Both the position numbers and the translations under genes were made by a program. The notes beneath the pieces are model-generated. The model was not told the DNA's origin, searched no databases, and saw only the letters and a program-made list of their open reading frames with translations. Of a stretch of 64,000 bases of DNA, positions 29,652-42,622 are shown piece by piece. Source of the DNA: Amycolatopsis sp. NBC_01480 (GTDB lineage: Bacteria > Actinomycetota > Actinomycetes > Mycobacteriales > Pseudonocardiaceae); assembly GCF_036227205.1 (NCBI RefSeq), contig NZ_CP109442.1, positions 6,510,001 through 6,574,000 of the forward strand, given 5' to 3'. The stretch's first letter is position 1. Each line of letters begins with the position of its first letter.

Positions 29652-31072
29652 ACGAGCGAGGCGAACGGCGGCCGTCACGGCCGCAGCGGGACCGTCCGGC
29701 CCCGCGCAAGGAAGGTCCGCGACGCCCGCCGGAGGTCGATCCGGCCCGTCAGGCCGCGTTCGACGTGCTGCGGGCGGTGCGGGAGAAGGACGCGTACGCG
29801 AACCTCGTGCTCCCGCAGCTGTTGCGCGAGCGCCGGATCACCGGCCGCGACGCCGCGTTGGCCACGGAGCTGACGTACGGCGCTTCGCGGGCCCAGGGCC
29901 TGCTGGATGCGGTCATCGGCGCCTGCGCCGAGCGCCCGGTGGAGAAGACCGACCCGGTGGTGCTCGACGCGCTCCGGCTCGGCGTCTACCAGCTGCTGCG
30001 CACCCGTATCCCGCAGCACGCCGCGGTCGGGTCCACTGTGGATCTGGTCCGCGCCGAAGCGGGTTCGTGGGCCACGGGATTCGCCAACGCGATCCTGCGC
30101 GGGGTGTCCGAAAAGGACGAACAAACCTGGCTGGACCAGCTGGCGCCGGACGAGGCCACCGACCCGATCGGCGCGTACGCGCTGCGCACCGCGCACCCGC
30201 GCTGGGTCGCGCGGTCCTTCGCCGAAGCGTTGGGGGACAAGGGCGAGGAGTTGAAGGCGGCGCTGGCGGCCGACGACGCCCGGCCCGAGGTGCACCTGGT
30301 CGCCCGGCCCGGCGAGATCAGCGCCGACGAGCTGGCCGCGATCACCGGCGGCGACCCCGCGCCGTACTCGCCCTACGGCGTCCGGCTGCCCGCCGGCGCC
30401 GGCGATCCGTCCAACGTCGAGCCGGTACGCGAACGGCTCGCCGCGGTGCAGGACGAGGGCAGCCAGCTGTGCGCGATCGCCGCGACCAAGGCGCCGCTGG
30501 ACGGCTCCGACGAGCGCTGGCTCGACCTGTGCGCCGGACCCGGCGGCAAGGCCGCGCTGCTGGGCGCGCTCGCGAAGATCAGCGGGGCCCGCGTGGACGC
30601 CGTCGAGAAGGCGCCGCACCGCGCGCGCCTGGTCGAGAACGCCACCGCCGGCCTGCCGGTGACCGTGCACGTCGCCGACGGCCGCGAATCCGGACTCGAA
30701 CCGGGTTACGACCGGGTGCTCGTCGACGCGCCGTGCAGCGGCCTTGGCGCGTTGCGGCGGCGGCCCGAGGCGCGCTGGCGGCGCAAGCCCTCCGACGTCG
30801 CGGACCTGACCCGGCTGCAGGGCGAACTGCTCACCGCGGCGCTGGACCTGGTCCGCCCGGGCGGGGTGGTGACGTACGTGGTGTGCTCGCCGCACCTGGC
30901 CGAGACCGAGGGCGTGGTCGGCGAGATCGCCCGGCGCAGCAAGGCCGAGGTGCTCGACAGCCGGGAGTTCTTCCCCGGCGTCCCGCAGCTGGGCGACGGG
31001 CCGCACGTGCAGCTGTGGCCGCACCGGCACGGCACCGACGCGATGTTCTGCGCCACGCTCCGCAAGCAGTGA
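29648..31072 (+). CDS. rsmB: 16S rRNA (cytosine-C5) methyltransferase RsmB
   Basis: The 474-residue protein has a basic N-terminal stretch, then a NusB-like RNA-binding domain ([24 protein letters not shown]). The SAM-dependent methyltransferase domain contains [18 protein letters not shown], the catalytic [19 protein letters not shown] (Cys nucleophile) and the second Cys in [11 protein letters not shown]. The GTG overlaps fmt by 4 bases, and the stop overlaps the next gene by 4. Confidence 0.93.
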   Translation: MNERGERRPSRPQRDRPAPRKEGPRRPPEVDPARQAAFDVLRAVREKDAYANLVLPQLLRERRITGRDAALATELTYGASRAQGLLDAVIGACAERPVEKTDPVVLDALRLGVYQLLRTRIPQHAAVGSTVDLVRAEAGSWATGFANAILRGVSEKDEQTWLDQLAPDEATDPIGAYALRTAHPRWVARSFAEALGDKGEELKAALAADDARPEVHLVARPGEISADELAAITGGDPAPYSPYGVRLPAGAGDPSNVEPVRERLAAVQDEGSQLCAIAATKAPLDGSDERWLDLCAGPGGKAALLGALAKISGARVDAVEKAPHRARLVENATAGLPVTVHVADGRESGLEPGYDRVLVDAPCSGLGALRRRPEARWRRKPSDVADLTRLQGELLTAALDLVRPGGVVTYVVCSPHLAETEGVVGEIARRSKAEVLDSREFFPGVPQLGDGPHVQLWPHRHGTDAMFCATLRKQ

Positions 31073-31575
31073 GGGACCTCGGGCTGGTCGCGAGCTCGTG
31101 CGGTGGGCTGGACACCCGGTTCACCGCCGAGCTGGCGAAGCCCGCGGCCGCGCGCGGCTGGCGTCTCGCGGTCACCCTGACCCCGACCGCACACCGCTGG
31201 CTGGACGCCACGGGCGGCCTCGGCGAGCTGGCCGCGACCACCGACCTGCCGGTCCGGCACAGCGGACGGCTCCCGGGCGAGCCGCGGCCGCACCCGGACC
31301 CGGCGGTGTTCCTGTTCGCCCCCGCGTCGGCGAACTCGGTGGCCAAGCTGGCCCTCGGGCTCGCCGACAACCAGGCGCTCACCCTGCTCGGCGACGTGCT
31401 CGGCGCGCCCGGCGTGACGATCGTGCTCGCCTACCAGATCCAGGACACCCGGGTGCGCCACCCGGCCTGGCGCCGGCACCTGGACACGCTCGCGGGCGCC
31501 GGGGTCCGGCTGCACCGGCTCGACCCCCGGCGCCCGTGGTCCGAGGTGCTGGGCCTGCTGCCGCCCGCCGGCTGA
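31069..31575 (+). CDS. Flavoprotein domain protein (HFCD family)
   Basis: The 168-residue protein resembles the CoaC-type flavoprotein fold: an N-terminal LGLVASSCGGLDT phosphate loop, and VFLFAPASANSVAKLALGLADNQALTLLGDVLG, the characteristic PASANT-like motif. A stand-alone HFCD protein may act on a thiol substrate or only bind FMN; the substrate is unknown. The GTG overlaps rsmB by four bases. It ends shortly before a palindromic repeat. Confidence 0.75.
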   Translation: MRDLGLVASSCGGLDTRFTAELAKPAAARGWRLAVTLTPTAHRWLDATGGLGELAATTDLPVRHSGRLPGEPRPHPDPAVFLFAPASANSVAKLALGLADNQALTLLGDVLGAPGVTIVLAYQIQDTRVRHPAWRRHLDTLAGAGVRLHRLDPRRPWSEVLGLLPPAG

Positions 31576-31587
31576 CCCCGGAACCAC

Positions 31588-31642
31588 CGCCGTCAAGGCC
31601 TCCTTACCGGCGCTCTACGCAGGCAAGGAGGCTTTGACGGCG
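31588..31642. repeat. Palindrome CCGTCAAGGNCTCCTT family, copy 1
   Basis: CGCCGTCAAGGCCTCCTT pairs with AAGGAGGCTTTGACGGCG around a middle GGCGCTCTACGC. The same design, with ACTCCTT arms and CCTACGCCGG centre, occurs at 40446-40496. It lies between convergent genes and may terminate both. Confidence 0.7.
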
Positions 31643-31678
31643 TGGAACCGTGGCCGAACCGCAAGCCCCGCACGCTGC

Positions 31679-32806
31679 TTAACGCTGGGTCAGTGCCGTT
31701 TCGAGAGCGGCGTCGAGGTGCCCGGTGGCGGCGTCCGGCGCCGGGGCCTCGTTGATCATGACGGTGGCGCTGCGGCCGCTGTCGGTGACGCCGGTGCGGC
31801 TGAAGAAGCCGAAGATTTCGCCGTCGTGGCCCCAATACCGGCCGCCGCCCGGCAGCGGCTGGGAGATCAGGCCCAGGCCGTAGCCCTGGGTGCTGCCCGG
31901 GACCGGCACGGTGCGCTTCATCTCGGCGAGCTGGGCCGGCGGCAGCAGCCGCCCGCCGAGCAGGGCGGTGAAGAACTTGTCGAGGTCGGCGCCGGTGGAG
32001 ACCAGGTTGCCCGCGCCCGTGGCGATGCTCGGGTCGAAGTCGGTGAAGTCGGCCGGGCCGCTGGTGTCCGGCAGGTTCACGTAACCGCGGGGGTGCGGGC
32101 CGGGCAGCGTCTCGTCGCCGCGGCCGGGCAGGGAGGTGCCGGTCAGCCCGAGCGGGCGGACGATGCGGGCGCCGACCTCGTGCGCCAGCGACTGCCCGGT
32201 GACCCGTTCCACGAGCATCTGCGCCAGCACGTAGTTGGTGTTCGAGTACGACCAGGACGTGCCGGGCGCGAACAACGGCGGGTGCGCCAGGGCCATCGCG
32301 ACCAGTTCGGCCGGCTCGGCGCCGCGGTGGCGCAGTTGTTCCGCGTCGCCCTGGAGCAGGTAATCGGTGTAGTTGGGCAGGCCGCTGGTGTGCTGCAGCA
32401 GCTGGCGCACGGTGATCTTCGCGCCGTCGTTGCCGTTCCCGGTCACGACGCCCGGCAGGTACTTCGCGATCGGCGCGTCCAGGCGGACCCGGCCCTCGGC
32501 GACGAGCTGCAGCACCACCGTCGCGACGAAGGACTTCGTCTCGCTGCCTGCCCGGAACCGCGCGCCGGCCGGGATCGGGGCCCCGGTCGCCAGGTCGCCG
32601 ACGCCGCTGCGGACGGTCCGGATCCGGCCGTCTTCGCGCACCACGGCCTCCGCGCCCGGCACGCCGTCGCCGGTCGTGAGCACCGCGAGCGCTTGGCGGA
32701 CCGGGTCGGCCGTGGCCGCCCCGGCCGGTGCGGCGACCACGGCCGCGGTCAGCACGGCGAGCGTGCCCACGGCGGTGATCTGCTTGCAGCGCAAGGACAT
32801 TTTCAT
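31679..32806 (-). CDS. Secreted serine hydrolase (class C beta-lactamase / DD-peptidase family)
   Basis: The 375-residue precursor starts MKMSLRCKQITAVGTLAVLT and has a signal peptide likely cleaved near AGAATADP. The three active-site motifs are present: Ser88-E-T-Lys91 (AGSETKSF), the Tyr-x-Asn motif in SYSNTNYV and HxG in YWGHDGE. This family includes D-Ala-D-Ala carboxypeptidases and esterases, so the substrate is open. The ATG at 32806 has GAGGGGA upstream; a longer frame would place a non-signal sequence first. Confidence 0.88.
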   Translation of the reverse strand: MKMSLRCKQITAVGTLAVLTAAVVAAPAGAATADPVRQALAVLTTGDGVPGAEAVVREDGRIRTVRSGVGDLATGAPIPAGARFRAGSETKSFVATVVLQLVAEGRVRLDAPIAKYLPGVVTGNGNDGAKITVRQLLQHTSGLPNYTDYLLQGDAEQLRHRGAEPAELVAMALAHPPLFAPGTSWSYSNTNYVLAQMLVERVTGQSLAHEVGARIVRPLGLTGTSLPGRGDETLPGPHPRGYVNLPDTSGPADFTDFDPSIATGAGNLVSTGADLDKFFTALLGGRLLPPAQLAEMKRTVPVPGSTQGYGLGLISQPLPGGGRYWGHDGEIFGFFSRTGVTDSGRSATVMINEAPAPDAATGHLDAALETALTQR

Positions 32807-32912
32807 GATCTTCCCCTCGGTCGAGTGCCTGGGAAGATCGTGTCGCGGTGGCGCGGGCGAAACCACCGGGTCAGCCCCCGGCCTGTGCCGGGGGCTGACC
32901 CCACCCTCTACC

Positions 32913-34304
32913 TCAGCGCAGGCGCAGGGCCCGCTTGAGCGTGCCGAACACGTCGGTCTGGTTGGTCAGCCCGACGATGTTCGCCGCCTGCGGGCCGTAG
33001 CCGGCGATGCGGACCTGGGTGCCGGTGTGGTCCATCGACTGCCCGGGCATCGCCGTGCCGTAGTTGAGGGTCATGTCCGCGCCCTCGTTCGTGATCAGCG
33101 TGGCGGTCTCGCCGGGGCTGACCGTGCCGTTGCCGATGATCTGGCTGGTGTGGCCGTGGTCGGCGGTGACCAGCACCAGCGTGTCCGCGTGGCTGCGGGC
33201 GAAGGCCATGCCGGCGGCGATCGCCGCGTCGAAGTCGACCACCTCGCCGATCTGGCCGCACGGGTCGGCCGCGTGGTCCTGCTTGTCGATGCTGGCGCCC
33301 TCCACCTGGAGGAAGAAACCCTTGTCGCTACGGCGATCGTCCAGCAGCTGCAACGCCTTGCGGGTCTGGTCGGCGAGCTTCGGCTGGGTGGCCGGCAGGG
33401 CCGGGTTCGGGGTGCAGCGCGTCGGCGCGGTGCCGCCGGTCTTGGCCGGCGGGCCGGTCCAGTTCACCGGCAGGTTGCCCTCGGCGAACAGGCCGAGCAG
33501 CGGCTTGCCGGGCTTCGCGGCGGCGAGGTCGGCGGCGGTGCGGGCGACCTGGTAGCCCGCGGCCTTGGCCTGGTCCAGCACCGGCCTGCCGGCGAACTTG
33601 CCCGCCTTGGCGTTCTGCGCGAAGTACTTGGCGCCGCCGCCGAGCAGGACGTCGGGACGGGTCTGCACGAGCTGCTCGGCGATCGAGCCGGCGCCGCCGT
33701 TCTCCTTGGCATTGGCCGGGCAGAGCCTGCTCGTCTCGTCCGGGCCCTTGCAGTCGCGGCTGACCACGTGCGAGCCGAGCACGGCCGGGGTGGCGTCCTG
33801 GACCTCGGCGGTGGTGACGTCGCCGGTGCGCAGGCCGGCGCGCTTGGCCAGCTCCAGGATCGTCGGCACGGGGTTGCCGTACGCGTCCACCGAGATGGCG
33901 CCGTTGTAGCTCTTGGTGCCGGTCGCCCAGCCGGTGCCCGACGCCGCCGAGTCGGTGACGTAGTCGGGCTTGGCCGGGTTGCCCTTCTCCACCGCGTACG
34001 TGGTGTAGTCGCCGGTCAGCGGCAGCTCGTCCATGGCGAGCCGTCCGGCCGCGCCGCGGGAGTAGTTGCGCGCCGAGGTGATCTCGGACTGGCCCATGCC
34101 GTCGCCGATGAACAGGACCACGTTCCGCGCGCTGCCGCCCTGGATCGCGTTCCGCACCTCCTGGGTGCGGTCGCCGGCCGAGGCGGCGCGGACGCCGGCG
34201 TCGTCGGGCGTCGCGAGGGCGGTGCCGCCCGCGGCGGCGACCAGCACGGCGCCCAGCGCGCCGGCGGTCAGCCACTTGCGGCGGCCTGCGAAGAGCGTTC
34301 TCAT
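32913..34304 (-). CDS. phoA: Secreted alkaline phosphatase
   Basis: The 463-residue precursor has a signal sequence (RKWLTAGALGAVLVAAAGGT). Metal and catalytic motifs follow: Asp68 in VVLFIGDGMG, the nucleophile Ser119 in YVTDSAASGTGWATG, and VEGASIDKQDHAADP and VLVTADHGHTS for the zinc sites. The arrangement is that of the E. coli PhoA family. The ATG at 34304 has AGGAGA 5 bases upstream. I saw no convincing PHO-box in the 179 bp to the divergent rpe gene. Confidence 0.92.
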   Translation of the reverse strand: MRTLFAGRRKWLTAGALGAVLVAAAGGTALATPDDAGVRAASAGDRTQEVRNAIQGGSARNVVLFIGDGMGQSEITSARNYSRGAAGRLAMDELPLTGDYTTYAVEKGNPAKPDYVTDSAASGTGWATGTKSYNGAISVDAYGNPVPTILELAKRAGLRTGDVTTAEVQDATPAVLGSHVVSRDCKGPDETSRLCPANAKENGGAGSIAEQLVQTRPDVLLGGGAKYFAQNAKAGKFAGRPVLDQAKAAGYQVARTAADLAAAKPGKPLLGLFAEGNLPVNWTGPPAKTGGTAPTRCTPNPALPATQPKLADQTRKALQLLDDRRSDKGFFLQVEGASIDKQDHAADPCGQIGEVVDFDAAIAAGMAFARSHADTLVLVTADHGHTSQIIGNGTVSPGETATLITNEGADMTLNYGTAMPGQSMDHTGTQVRIAGYGPQAANIVGLTNQTDVFGTLKRALRLR

Positions 34305-34483
34305 CGGTTCTCCTAGCACGGGGGTTTTAGGCGGTACATCCGGAAGTTCCGGACTGGGTCATTAGTCCGCCCGCATGTGTTCCGGGCGCGGAATCGCGGT
34401 GAGCGAGGAATGTCCGTAAAGCGAACAACCAGGGCGTCACAGCCGGTGAGCAGCGGCGGGGGACGGCCTCCTACACTCGGGTC

Positions 34484-35170
34484 GTGGCCGAACGACCCCT
34501 CATCGCACCCAGCATCCTGTCCGCGGACTTCGCCCGTCTGGGCGAGGAGATCGCCGCCGTCGCGCACCCCGGGGAGACCCGCGCGGACTGGGTGCACGTG
34601 GACGTGATGGACGCGCACTTCGTGCCGAACCTGACGCTCGGCCTGCCCGTGGTCCAGTCGCTGCTGAAGTCCACCGACGTGCCGGTCGACTGCCACCTGA
34701 TGATCGACGACCCGGACCGCTGGGCGATCGGGTACGCCGAGGCCGGCGCGTACAACGTCACGGTGCACGTCGAGGCGGCCGCGGACCCGGTGATGCTGGC
34801 GAAGAACCTGCGCGCGGCCGGGGCGAAGGCGGGCCTGTCGATCAAGCCGGGCACGCCGCTGGAGCCCCACCTCGAGACCCTGAAGCACTACGACACGCTG
34901 CTGGTGATGTCCGTGGAGCCGGGCTTCGGCGGGCAGTCGTTCATGCCGGACGTGCTGGACAAAGTGCGCACCGCGCGCCGCCTGGTCGACACCGGGCACC
35001 TCAAGCTGGTGGTGGAGATCGACGGCGGGATCAACGCCGACACCATCGAGCAGGCCGCCGAAGCGGGCGTCGACTGCTTCGTCGCCGGCTCCGCGGTTTA
35101 CGGCGCGCAGGACCCGGGCAAGGCGGTCGCCGCGCTGCGCGAGCAGGCCGCGCGGCACCGGGCCGGCTGA
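34484..35170 (+). CDS. rpe: Ribulose-phosphate 3-epimerase
   Basis: It interconverts ribulose 5-phosphate and xylulose 5-phosphate. The 228-residue TIM barrel starts [15 protein letters not shown]. It has [17 protein letters not shown] with metal ligands and catalytic Asp, [13 protein letters not shown], and [10 protein letters not shown] with the second catalytic Asp. The GTG start follows a gap of 179 bp after the divergent phosphatase. Downstream is a terminator hairpin and then ribE. Confidence 0.96.
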   Translation: MAERPLIAPSILSADFARLGEEIAAVAHPGETRADWVHVDVMDAHFVPNLTLGLPVVQSLLKSTDVPVDCHLMIDDPDRWAIGYAEAGAYNVTVHVEAAADPVMLAKNLRAAGAKAGLSIKPGTPLEPHLETLKHYDTLLVMSVEPGFGGQSFMPDVLDKVRTARRLVDTGHLKLVVEIDGGINADTIEQAAEAGVDCFVAGSAVYGAQDPGKAVAALREQAARHRAG

Positions 35171-35177
35171 CGCCCGC

Positions 35178-35197
35178 GCCCGGGGGAGCACCCGGGC
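35178..35197. terminator. Short GC hairpin between rpe and ribE
   Basis: GCCCGGG and CCCGGGC pair around the loop GGAGCA just 8 bp beyond the rpe stop. It could terminate rpe or attenuate ribE. The remaining ~70 bp is too short and lacks the motifs of an FMN riboswitch. Confidence 0.5.
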
Positions 35198-35264
35198 ATC
35201 GGCGGGTGTTGGATGGAAGGCACCCGGTTCGGCGGGTGGTTTCTTCACACGGGAGGCAGCAGCG

Positions 35265-38195
<2,931 letters not shown>

Positions 38196-38248
38196 CTCAG
38201 GTGAAGCTGTAGCGCAGGAATTGCCTGGCGTCGCGCAGCAGGCTTCGG

Positions 38249-38710
38249 TCAGTACTCGTTCTTGATCACGAAGTACGAGCCGCGGATGGTCCCGGCCAGC
38301 TTCGACTTCTGCCGGGCGAACTTGAACGAGCCGAGTTCCGCGGGGACCTCCATCCCGTCGGAGAGCTTGAATCCGACTGCTCGTTTGCCGGCTTCGTCGA
38401 GGGTGTACATGACGTTGATCGACAGGCCGCTCTTGTAGAAGACGTAAGCGATCCGGATGTTTTCGACCTGGAACCCAGTCGCCTCGAGCGGGGACGAAGA
38501 GATGACGATGCCGCGTTCCGCGTCGAGGATCCGGTGCACCCAGTCGACGGTCGGCTGGGCGCTGCCCGCCGGCTCGACCGTGAAGACGTGGTCGTACTTG
38601 TTCTTGAAGTACCGGGCCTCGTTCGCCCGCAGGCCGGCGAGCGCGTCCGCGACCGGCGACGACTCGAGGCCGGCGGTCGACACGGTGGTGAAGTCCACGG
38701 TGTACGGCAT
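38249..38710 (-). CDS. Conserved hypothetical protein
   Basis: The 153-residue soluble protein starts MPYTVDFTTVSTAGLESSPV and has no signal peptide or membrane helix. It contains an alternating hydrophobic C-terminal region (GFQVENIRIAYVFYKSGLSI) suggesting a small alpha/beta domain. I do not recognise it. ATG at 38710 is supported by GGGAGGA 7 bases upstream. It follows xth by 22 bp in the same direction and may share its transcript. Its codon use is less GC-extreme than that of flanking genes (aag/gaa/ttc mixture). Confidence 0.65.
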   Translation of the reverse strand: MPYTVDFTTVSTAGLESSPVADALAGLRANEARYFKNKYDHVFTVEPAGSAQPTVDWVHRILDAERGIVISSSPLEATGFQVENIRIAYVFYKSGLSINVMYTLDEAGKRAVGFKLSDGMEVPAELGSFKFARQKSKLAGTIRGSYFVIKNEY

Positions 38711-38732
38711 GGTGAATTCCTCCCGGTAGGTC

Positions 38733-39530
38733 TCAGGCTGGTGCGGGCTGAAGGGAAAGGTCGACCACAACCGGCGCGTGGTCCGAAGCTCCCTTGCCCT
38801 TCCGCGCCTCACGATCCACATAGGAATCCGTCACCGCCCCGGTGAACGCGCGATTCCCGTACACCAGGTCAATCCGCATACCCCGGTTATTGGGAAAGTT
38901 TCCCGCCCGGTAGTCCCAGTAGCTGAACGGGTGGTCGTACTTCAACGCCCGCGGGAACACATCCGCCAGCCCGGCACCCCGCAACCGCGCCAAAGCCGCA
39001 CGCTCAGGCTCCGTCACATGCGTCGAGTCCGCAAAAGCCGCGATGTCCCAGACATCCTCGTCCGCCGGGGCCACATTGAAGTCGCCCAGCACGGCGAACG
39101 GCTCCTCCGTAAGTTCCGCCGAAACGGTCTGCCGCAAGGCTTCCAGCCACTCCAGCTTGTACGCGTAGTGCGGGTTGTCCGGCTCGCGCCCGTTGGGCAC
39201 GTACACCGACCAAACCCGGACGCCCCCGCAAGTCGCGCCGATCGCGCGGGCCTCGGTGGCCTCGTTGAACTGCGGTTCGCCCGTCAGGCCCCGGGTCACC
39301 GAGGACAGTCCCACCCGGGAGAGGATCGCGACGCCGTTCCAGCGGCCCAGGCCGTACGCGGCGGTCTCATAGCCCAGCGAGCGCACGTCCTCGACCGGGA
39401 AGGCCTCGGTGGTGTTCTTCAGCTCCTGCAGGCACAGCACGTCGGGGGCCGAGTGCGCCAGCCAGTCGAGCACCCGCGGCAGCCGCGGGGTGATCGAGTT
39501 GACGTTCCAGGTCGCGATGCGCATGCCCAT
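38733..39530 (-). CDS. xth: Exodeoxyribonuclease III (AP endonuclease)
   Basis: This is an Xth-type repair nuclease of the EEP superfamily. Motifs in order: RIATWNVNSI, LCLQELK (metal Glu), SVYVPNG (catalytic Tyr), VLGDFNVAP, MRIDLVYGN and GASDHAPVVVDL (catalytic His). The 265 residues are normal. The ATG at 39530 is two codons before the usual MRIATWN start, so 39524 is an alternative. A 12 bp hairpin separates it from the upstream protease gene. Confidence 0.94.
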   Translation of the reverse strand: MGMRIATWNVNSITPRLPRVLDWLAHSAPDVLCLQELKNTTEAFPVEDVRSLGYETAAYGLGRWNGVAILSRVGLSSVTRGLTGEPQFNEATEARAIGATCGGVRVWSVYVPNGREPDNPHYAYKLEWLEALRQTVSAELTEEPFAVLGDFNVAPADEDVWDIAAFADSTHVTEPERAALARLRGAGLADVFPRALKYDHPFSYWDYRAGNFPNNRGMRIDLVYGNRAFTGAVTDSYVDREARKGKGASDHAPVVVDLSLQPAPA

Positions 39531-39537
39531 CAGGATA

Positions 39538-39572
39538 GGGGTGCGCGGCCGGTCCTACCCGCCGCGCACCCC
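39538..39572. terminator. Hairpin between the protease gene and xth
   Basis: GGGGTGCGCGGC and GCCGCGCACCCC are perfect 12 bp arms with an 11-base loop. It lies 7 bp after the protease stop on the minus strand and 8 bp before the xth start. Confidence 0.65.
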
Positions 39573-39579
39573 GCCGGGC

Positions 39580-40296
39580 TCAGACTCCGGCCGTGGTCCG
39601 GATCCACGAGCGGCTGGACGCGACGCTCGCGTAGTTGTTGGTGCCGCGGGTGTTCGTGCCGCTCTGGTTCTGCACCGTCGAGGCGACGCCGACCTGCGCG
39701 CCGTTCGACATCTCAGGCCCGCCCGAGTCGCCCTTCCACGCCGAGCCGTTGACGCCGACGCTCTGGATCGCGCGGCCGCCGTACGCGTCCGTGGAGCGGC
39801 CGGTGACCTGGACGTTCGCCACCTTCAGCGCGGACGCCGGCGGTCCGGTCGGGGTGGTGCGGCCCCAGCCGTAGAGCTGGTTGGTGCTGCCGTTGGCCGG
39901 GTCCGCGCTGCCGAGCGTGACCGGCGCGGCGCTGGTGGTCTGCGCGAGGTGCAGCAGGGCGATGTCGCCGTTGGGCGACTCCTGCTTCTGGTCGACGGCG
40001 ATCTTCGTGCCGCCGAACAGGGTGTTGGTGCCGACGCGCACGAACATGCCGCTGCCGTCCTCGTCGAGGCAGTGCACGGCGGTCATCACCCAGCTCGGCG
40101 CGATGACCGTGCCGGAGCAGTTGAAGCCCTGGAAGTCGCGGCCGGGGGTGTTGACGTACACCTGCGCGCCCCAGCTGACCGTGGGCGCGGTGCCGCCGCC
40201 GACGATGTCCGTCTGGGCGGACGCGGCGGCGCCGCCCGCGAGGGTCAGCGCGACGGCGGCGGCGGTGACTGCGCCGGCGATGCGGATTCTGCTCAA
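39580..40296 (-). CDS. Secreted trypsin-like serine protease (S1 family)
   Basis: The catalytic triad is visible as His in WVMTAVHCLD, Asp in NGDIALLHL and Ser in WKGDSGGPEMSN. The mature domain begins at IVGGG. TTG at 40296 is chosen because AAAGGA lies 7 bases upstream and a signal peptide then follows directly (SRIRIAGAVTAAAVALTLAG). This gives 238 residues; the longer frame upstream lacks a signal at its N-terminus. Such proteases are secreted and often need propeptide processing; the AQTD-IVGGG junction suggests a very short propeptide. Confidence 0.88.
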   Translation of the reverse strand: MSRIRIAGAVTAAAVALTLAGGAAASAQTDIVGGGTAPTVSWGAQVYVNTPGRDFQGFNCSGTVIAPSWVMTAVHCLDEDGSGMFVRVGTNTLFGGTKIAVDQKQESPNGDIALLHLAQTTSAAPVTLGSADPANGSTNQLYGWGRTTPTGPPASALKVANVQVTGRSTDAYGGRAIQSVGVNGSAWKGDSGGPEMSNGAQVGVASTVQNQSGTNTRGTNNYASVASSRSWIRTTAGV

Positions 40297-40445
40297 GGCG
40301 GGATCCTTTCGGGGACCGGTGGGGACCGGGGGAGACGCCGAGTGCTCTCGGCCGAACGGAAAGTAACCGCGCGCTGACCAGGGCCGGAACCGACGAACGT
40401 CGCTTCTGTCCGGAGTACCCGACTTCCGTCGGGTCACCGGAACCG

Positions 40446-40496
40446 CCGTCAAGGACTCCTTGCCCGCGTCCTACGCCGGTAAGGAGTCCTTGACGG
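40446..40496. repeat. Palindrome CCGTCAAGGNCTCCTT family, copy 2
   Basis: CCGTCAAGGACTCCTT pairs with AAGGAGTCCTTGACGG around GCCCGCGTCCTACGCCGGT. It shares arms and centre with 31588-31642 despite changes that keep base pairing (GGCC/GGAC paired with GGCT/GTCC). Such compensating changes point to selection on the fold or to a repeat copied as DNA. Confidence 0.7.
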
Positions 40497-40554
40497 ACTT
40501 GCCGGCGAGGGGCCTCGCGAAACTGTCGGTGCCGCGCCATAGGACCACCCATGT

Positions 40555-40589
40555 CCCCACCGCCACCCTCAACGGAGGCACTTCGTGCC
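40555..40589. repeat. Dispersed 35 bp repeat, copy 2
   Basis: It is 30 of 35 bases identical to 4041-4075 and in the same orientation. It lies 19 bp upstream of the uvrC start, so it overlaps the likely uvrC leader. Confidence 0.65.
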
Positions 40590-40607
40590 ACTGCGTAGAT
40601 TCGAACC

Positions 40608-42605
40608 GTGGCTGACCCGACCACCTACCGTCCCTCGCCGGGGAGCATCCCGGACGCGCCCGGCGTGTACAAATTCCGCGACGCCGCGAAGCGGGTCATC
40701 TACGTCGGCAAGGCGAAGAGCCTGCGCAGCCGGCTGAACTCCTACTTCGCCGACCTCACCGGCCTGCACCCGCGCACCCGGCAGATGGTCACCACCGCCG
40801 CCGGCGTCGAGTGGACCGTGGTCAGCACCGAGGTCGAGGCGCTCCAGCTGGAGTACAACTGGATCAAGGAGTTCGACCCGCGGTTCAACGTCCGCTACCG
40901 CGACGACAAGAGCTATCCCGTGCTCGCGGTGACGATGAACGAGGAGTACCCGCGGCTGCACGTCTACCGCGGCGCGCGAAAGAAGGGCGTCCGCTACTTC
41001 GGCCCGTACGCGCACGCGTGGGCCATCCGCGAGACGCTCGACCTGCTGCTGCGCGTGTTCCCGGCGCGCACCTGCTCGGCCGGGGTGTTCCGGCGGCACG
41101 GCCAGATCGGCCGGCCCTGCCTGCTCGGCTACATCGACAAGTGCTCGGCGCCGTGCGTCGGGCGGGTCTCGGCGGACGAGCACCGCGGGATCGTCGAAGA
41201 CTTCTGCGACTTCCTGGCGGGCCGGACCGACGCGATGGTCCGGCGGCTGGAGCGCGAGATGGCGGCCGCGTCCGAGGAGCTGGAGTTCGAGCGCGCGGCG
41301 CGGCTGCGCGACGACCTCGGCGCGCTGCGCCGGGCCATGGAGAAGCAGGCCGTGGTGCTCGGCGACGGCACGGACGCCGACGTGGTCGCCTTCGCCCACG
41401 ACGAGCTGGAGGCCGCCGTCCAAGTCTTCCACGTCCGCGGCGGGCGGGTGCGCGGGCAGCGCGGCTGGGTGATCGACAAGGCCGAGGAGATGGACGTCCC
41501 GGCGCTGGTCGACCACTTCATCACGCAGTTCTACGGCGAAGAGTCCGAGCGGGCGGACTCCGGCGATGTGAACGGCGGGCCGGTGGTGCCGCGCGAGGTG
41601 CTGGTGCCGGAGCTGCCCGCGGACGCCGAGGCGCTCGGCGAGTGGCTGTCCGGCCTGCGCGGCTCGCGGGTGAGCCTGCGCGTCGCCCAGCGCGGGGACA
41701 AGAAGGCGCTGGCGGAAACCGTGGCGCGCAACGCCGCCGAGGCGTTCACCCAGCACAAGCTGCGCCGCGCCGGCGACCTCACCGCGCGCTCGGCCGCGCT
41801 GCAGGAGCTGCAGGACTACCTGGCGCTCGACAGCGCGCCGCTGCGCATCGAGTGCATCGACATCAGCCACATCCAGGGCAGCGACGTGGTCGCGTCGCTG
41901 GTGGTGTTCGAGGACGGCCTGGCGCGCAAGTCCGAGTACCGCCGGTTCGCGCTGCGCGAGGCGGCGGACGAGGGCGACGTCGCGTCGATCGCCGAGGTGG
42001 TGCGCCGCCGGTTCCACCGCTACCTGAAGGAAAGCGCGGAGGAGGCGGCGGACCGCGACACCGCGGCGGACGAGGGCGCCGAGCCGCCGCGTCCCGGCAT
42101 CGACCCGGAGACCGGCCGGCCGCGCAAGTTCGCCTACCCGCCGAACCTGCTGGTGGTCGACGGCGCGGGTCCGCAGGCCACCGCGGCCGCCGAAGTACTG
42201 TCGGAGCTGGGCATCACCGACATCGCCGTGGTCGGCCTCGCGAAGCGGCTGGAGGAGGTCTGGCTGCCGGCCGACCCGGACCCGGTGATCCTGCCGCGTA
42301 CGTCCGACGCGCTGTACCTGCTGCAGCGGCTGCGCGACGAGGCGCACCGGTTCGCCATCCGCTACCACCGCGAGAAGCGCGGCAAGCGCATGCAGGCGTC
42401 CGAATTGGACAGTGTGCCCGGGCTCGGGCAGGCTCGGCGCACCGCGCTGATCAAGCACTTCGGCTCGGTGAAGAAGCTCAAGCAGGCCAGGGTCGAAGAG
42501 ATCGAGGCGGTGCCCGGCTTCGGCAGGCGCACCGCGGAGGCCGTGGTGGCGGCACTGGCCGGGGAGACCGGTGCCACCGCCCCGGGAGGGGAACAAGGGC
42601 CGTGA
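40608..42605 (+). CDS. uvrC: Excinuclease ABC subunit C
   Basis: UvrC makes both incisions in nucleotide excision repair. The 665-residue protein has the GIY-YIG nuclease ([22 protein letters not shown]) and a UVR motif ([17 protein letters not shown]). The RNase H-like C-terminal nuclease ([23 protein letters not shown]) and the tandem HhH at the end ([27 protein letters not shown]) follow. The GTG start gives the family length. It begins the uvrC-rapZ-yvcK-whiA cluster. Confidence 0.97.
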   Translation: MADPTTYRPSPGSIPDAPGVYKFRDAAKRVIYVGKAKSLRSRLNSYFADLTGLHPRTRQMVTTAAGVEWTVVSTEVEALQLEYNWIKEFDPRFNVRYRDDKSYPVLAVTMNEEYPRLHVYRGARKKGVRYFGPYAHAWAIRETLDLLLRVFPARTCSAGVFRRHGQIGRPCLLGYIDKCSAPCVGRVSADEHRGIVEDFCDFLAGRTDAMVRRLEREMAAASEELEFERAARLRDDLGALRRAMEKQAVVLGDGTDADVVAFAHDELEAAVQVFHVRGGRVRGQRGWVIDKAEEMDVPALVDHFITQFYGEESERADSGDVNGGPVVPREVLVPELPADAEALGEWLSGLRGSRVSLRVAQRGDKKALAETVARNAAEAFTQHKLRRAGDLTARSAALQELQDYLALDSAPLRIECIDISHIQGSDVVASLVVFEDGLARKSEYRRFALREAADEGDVASIAEVVRRRFHRYLKESAEEAADRDTAADEGAEPPRPGIDPETGRPRKFAYPPNLLVVDGAGPQATAAAEVLSELGITDIAVVGLAKRLEEVWLPADPDPVILPRTSDALYLLQRLRDEAHRFAIRYHREKRGKRMQASELDSVPGLGQARRTALIKHFGSVKKLKQARVEEIEAVPGFGRRTAEAVVAALAGETGATAPGGEQGP

Positions 42606-42622
42606 TCGGAGAAGGAACCATC

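Noticed and set aside
34305..34483. PHO box upstream of the alkaline phosphatase gene
   Set aside because: Only a degenerate GTTCGCTTTAC-like stretch is seen; tandem GTTCACC repeats are not present.
35171..35264. FMN riboswitch before ribE
   Set aside because: The gap is only 94 bp, part of it a terminator hairpin, and the conserved RFN element segments are absent.
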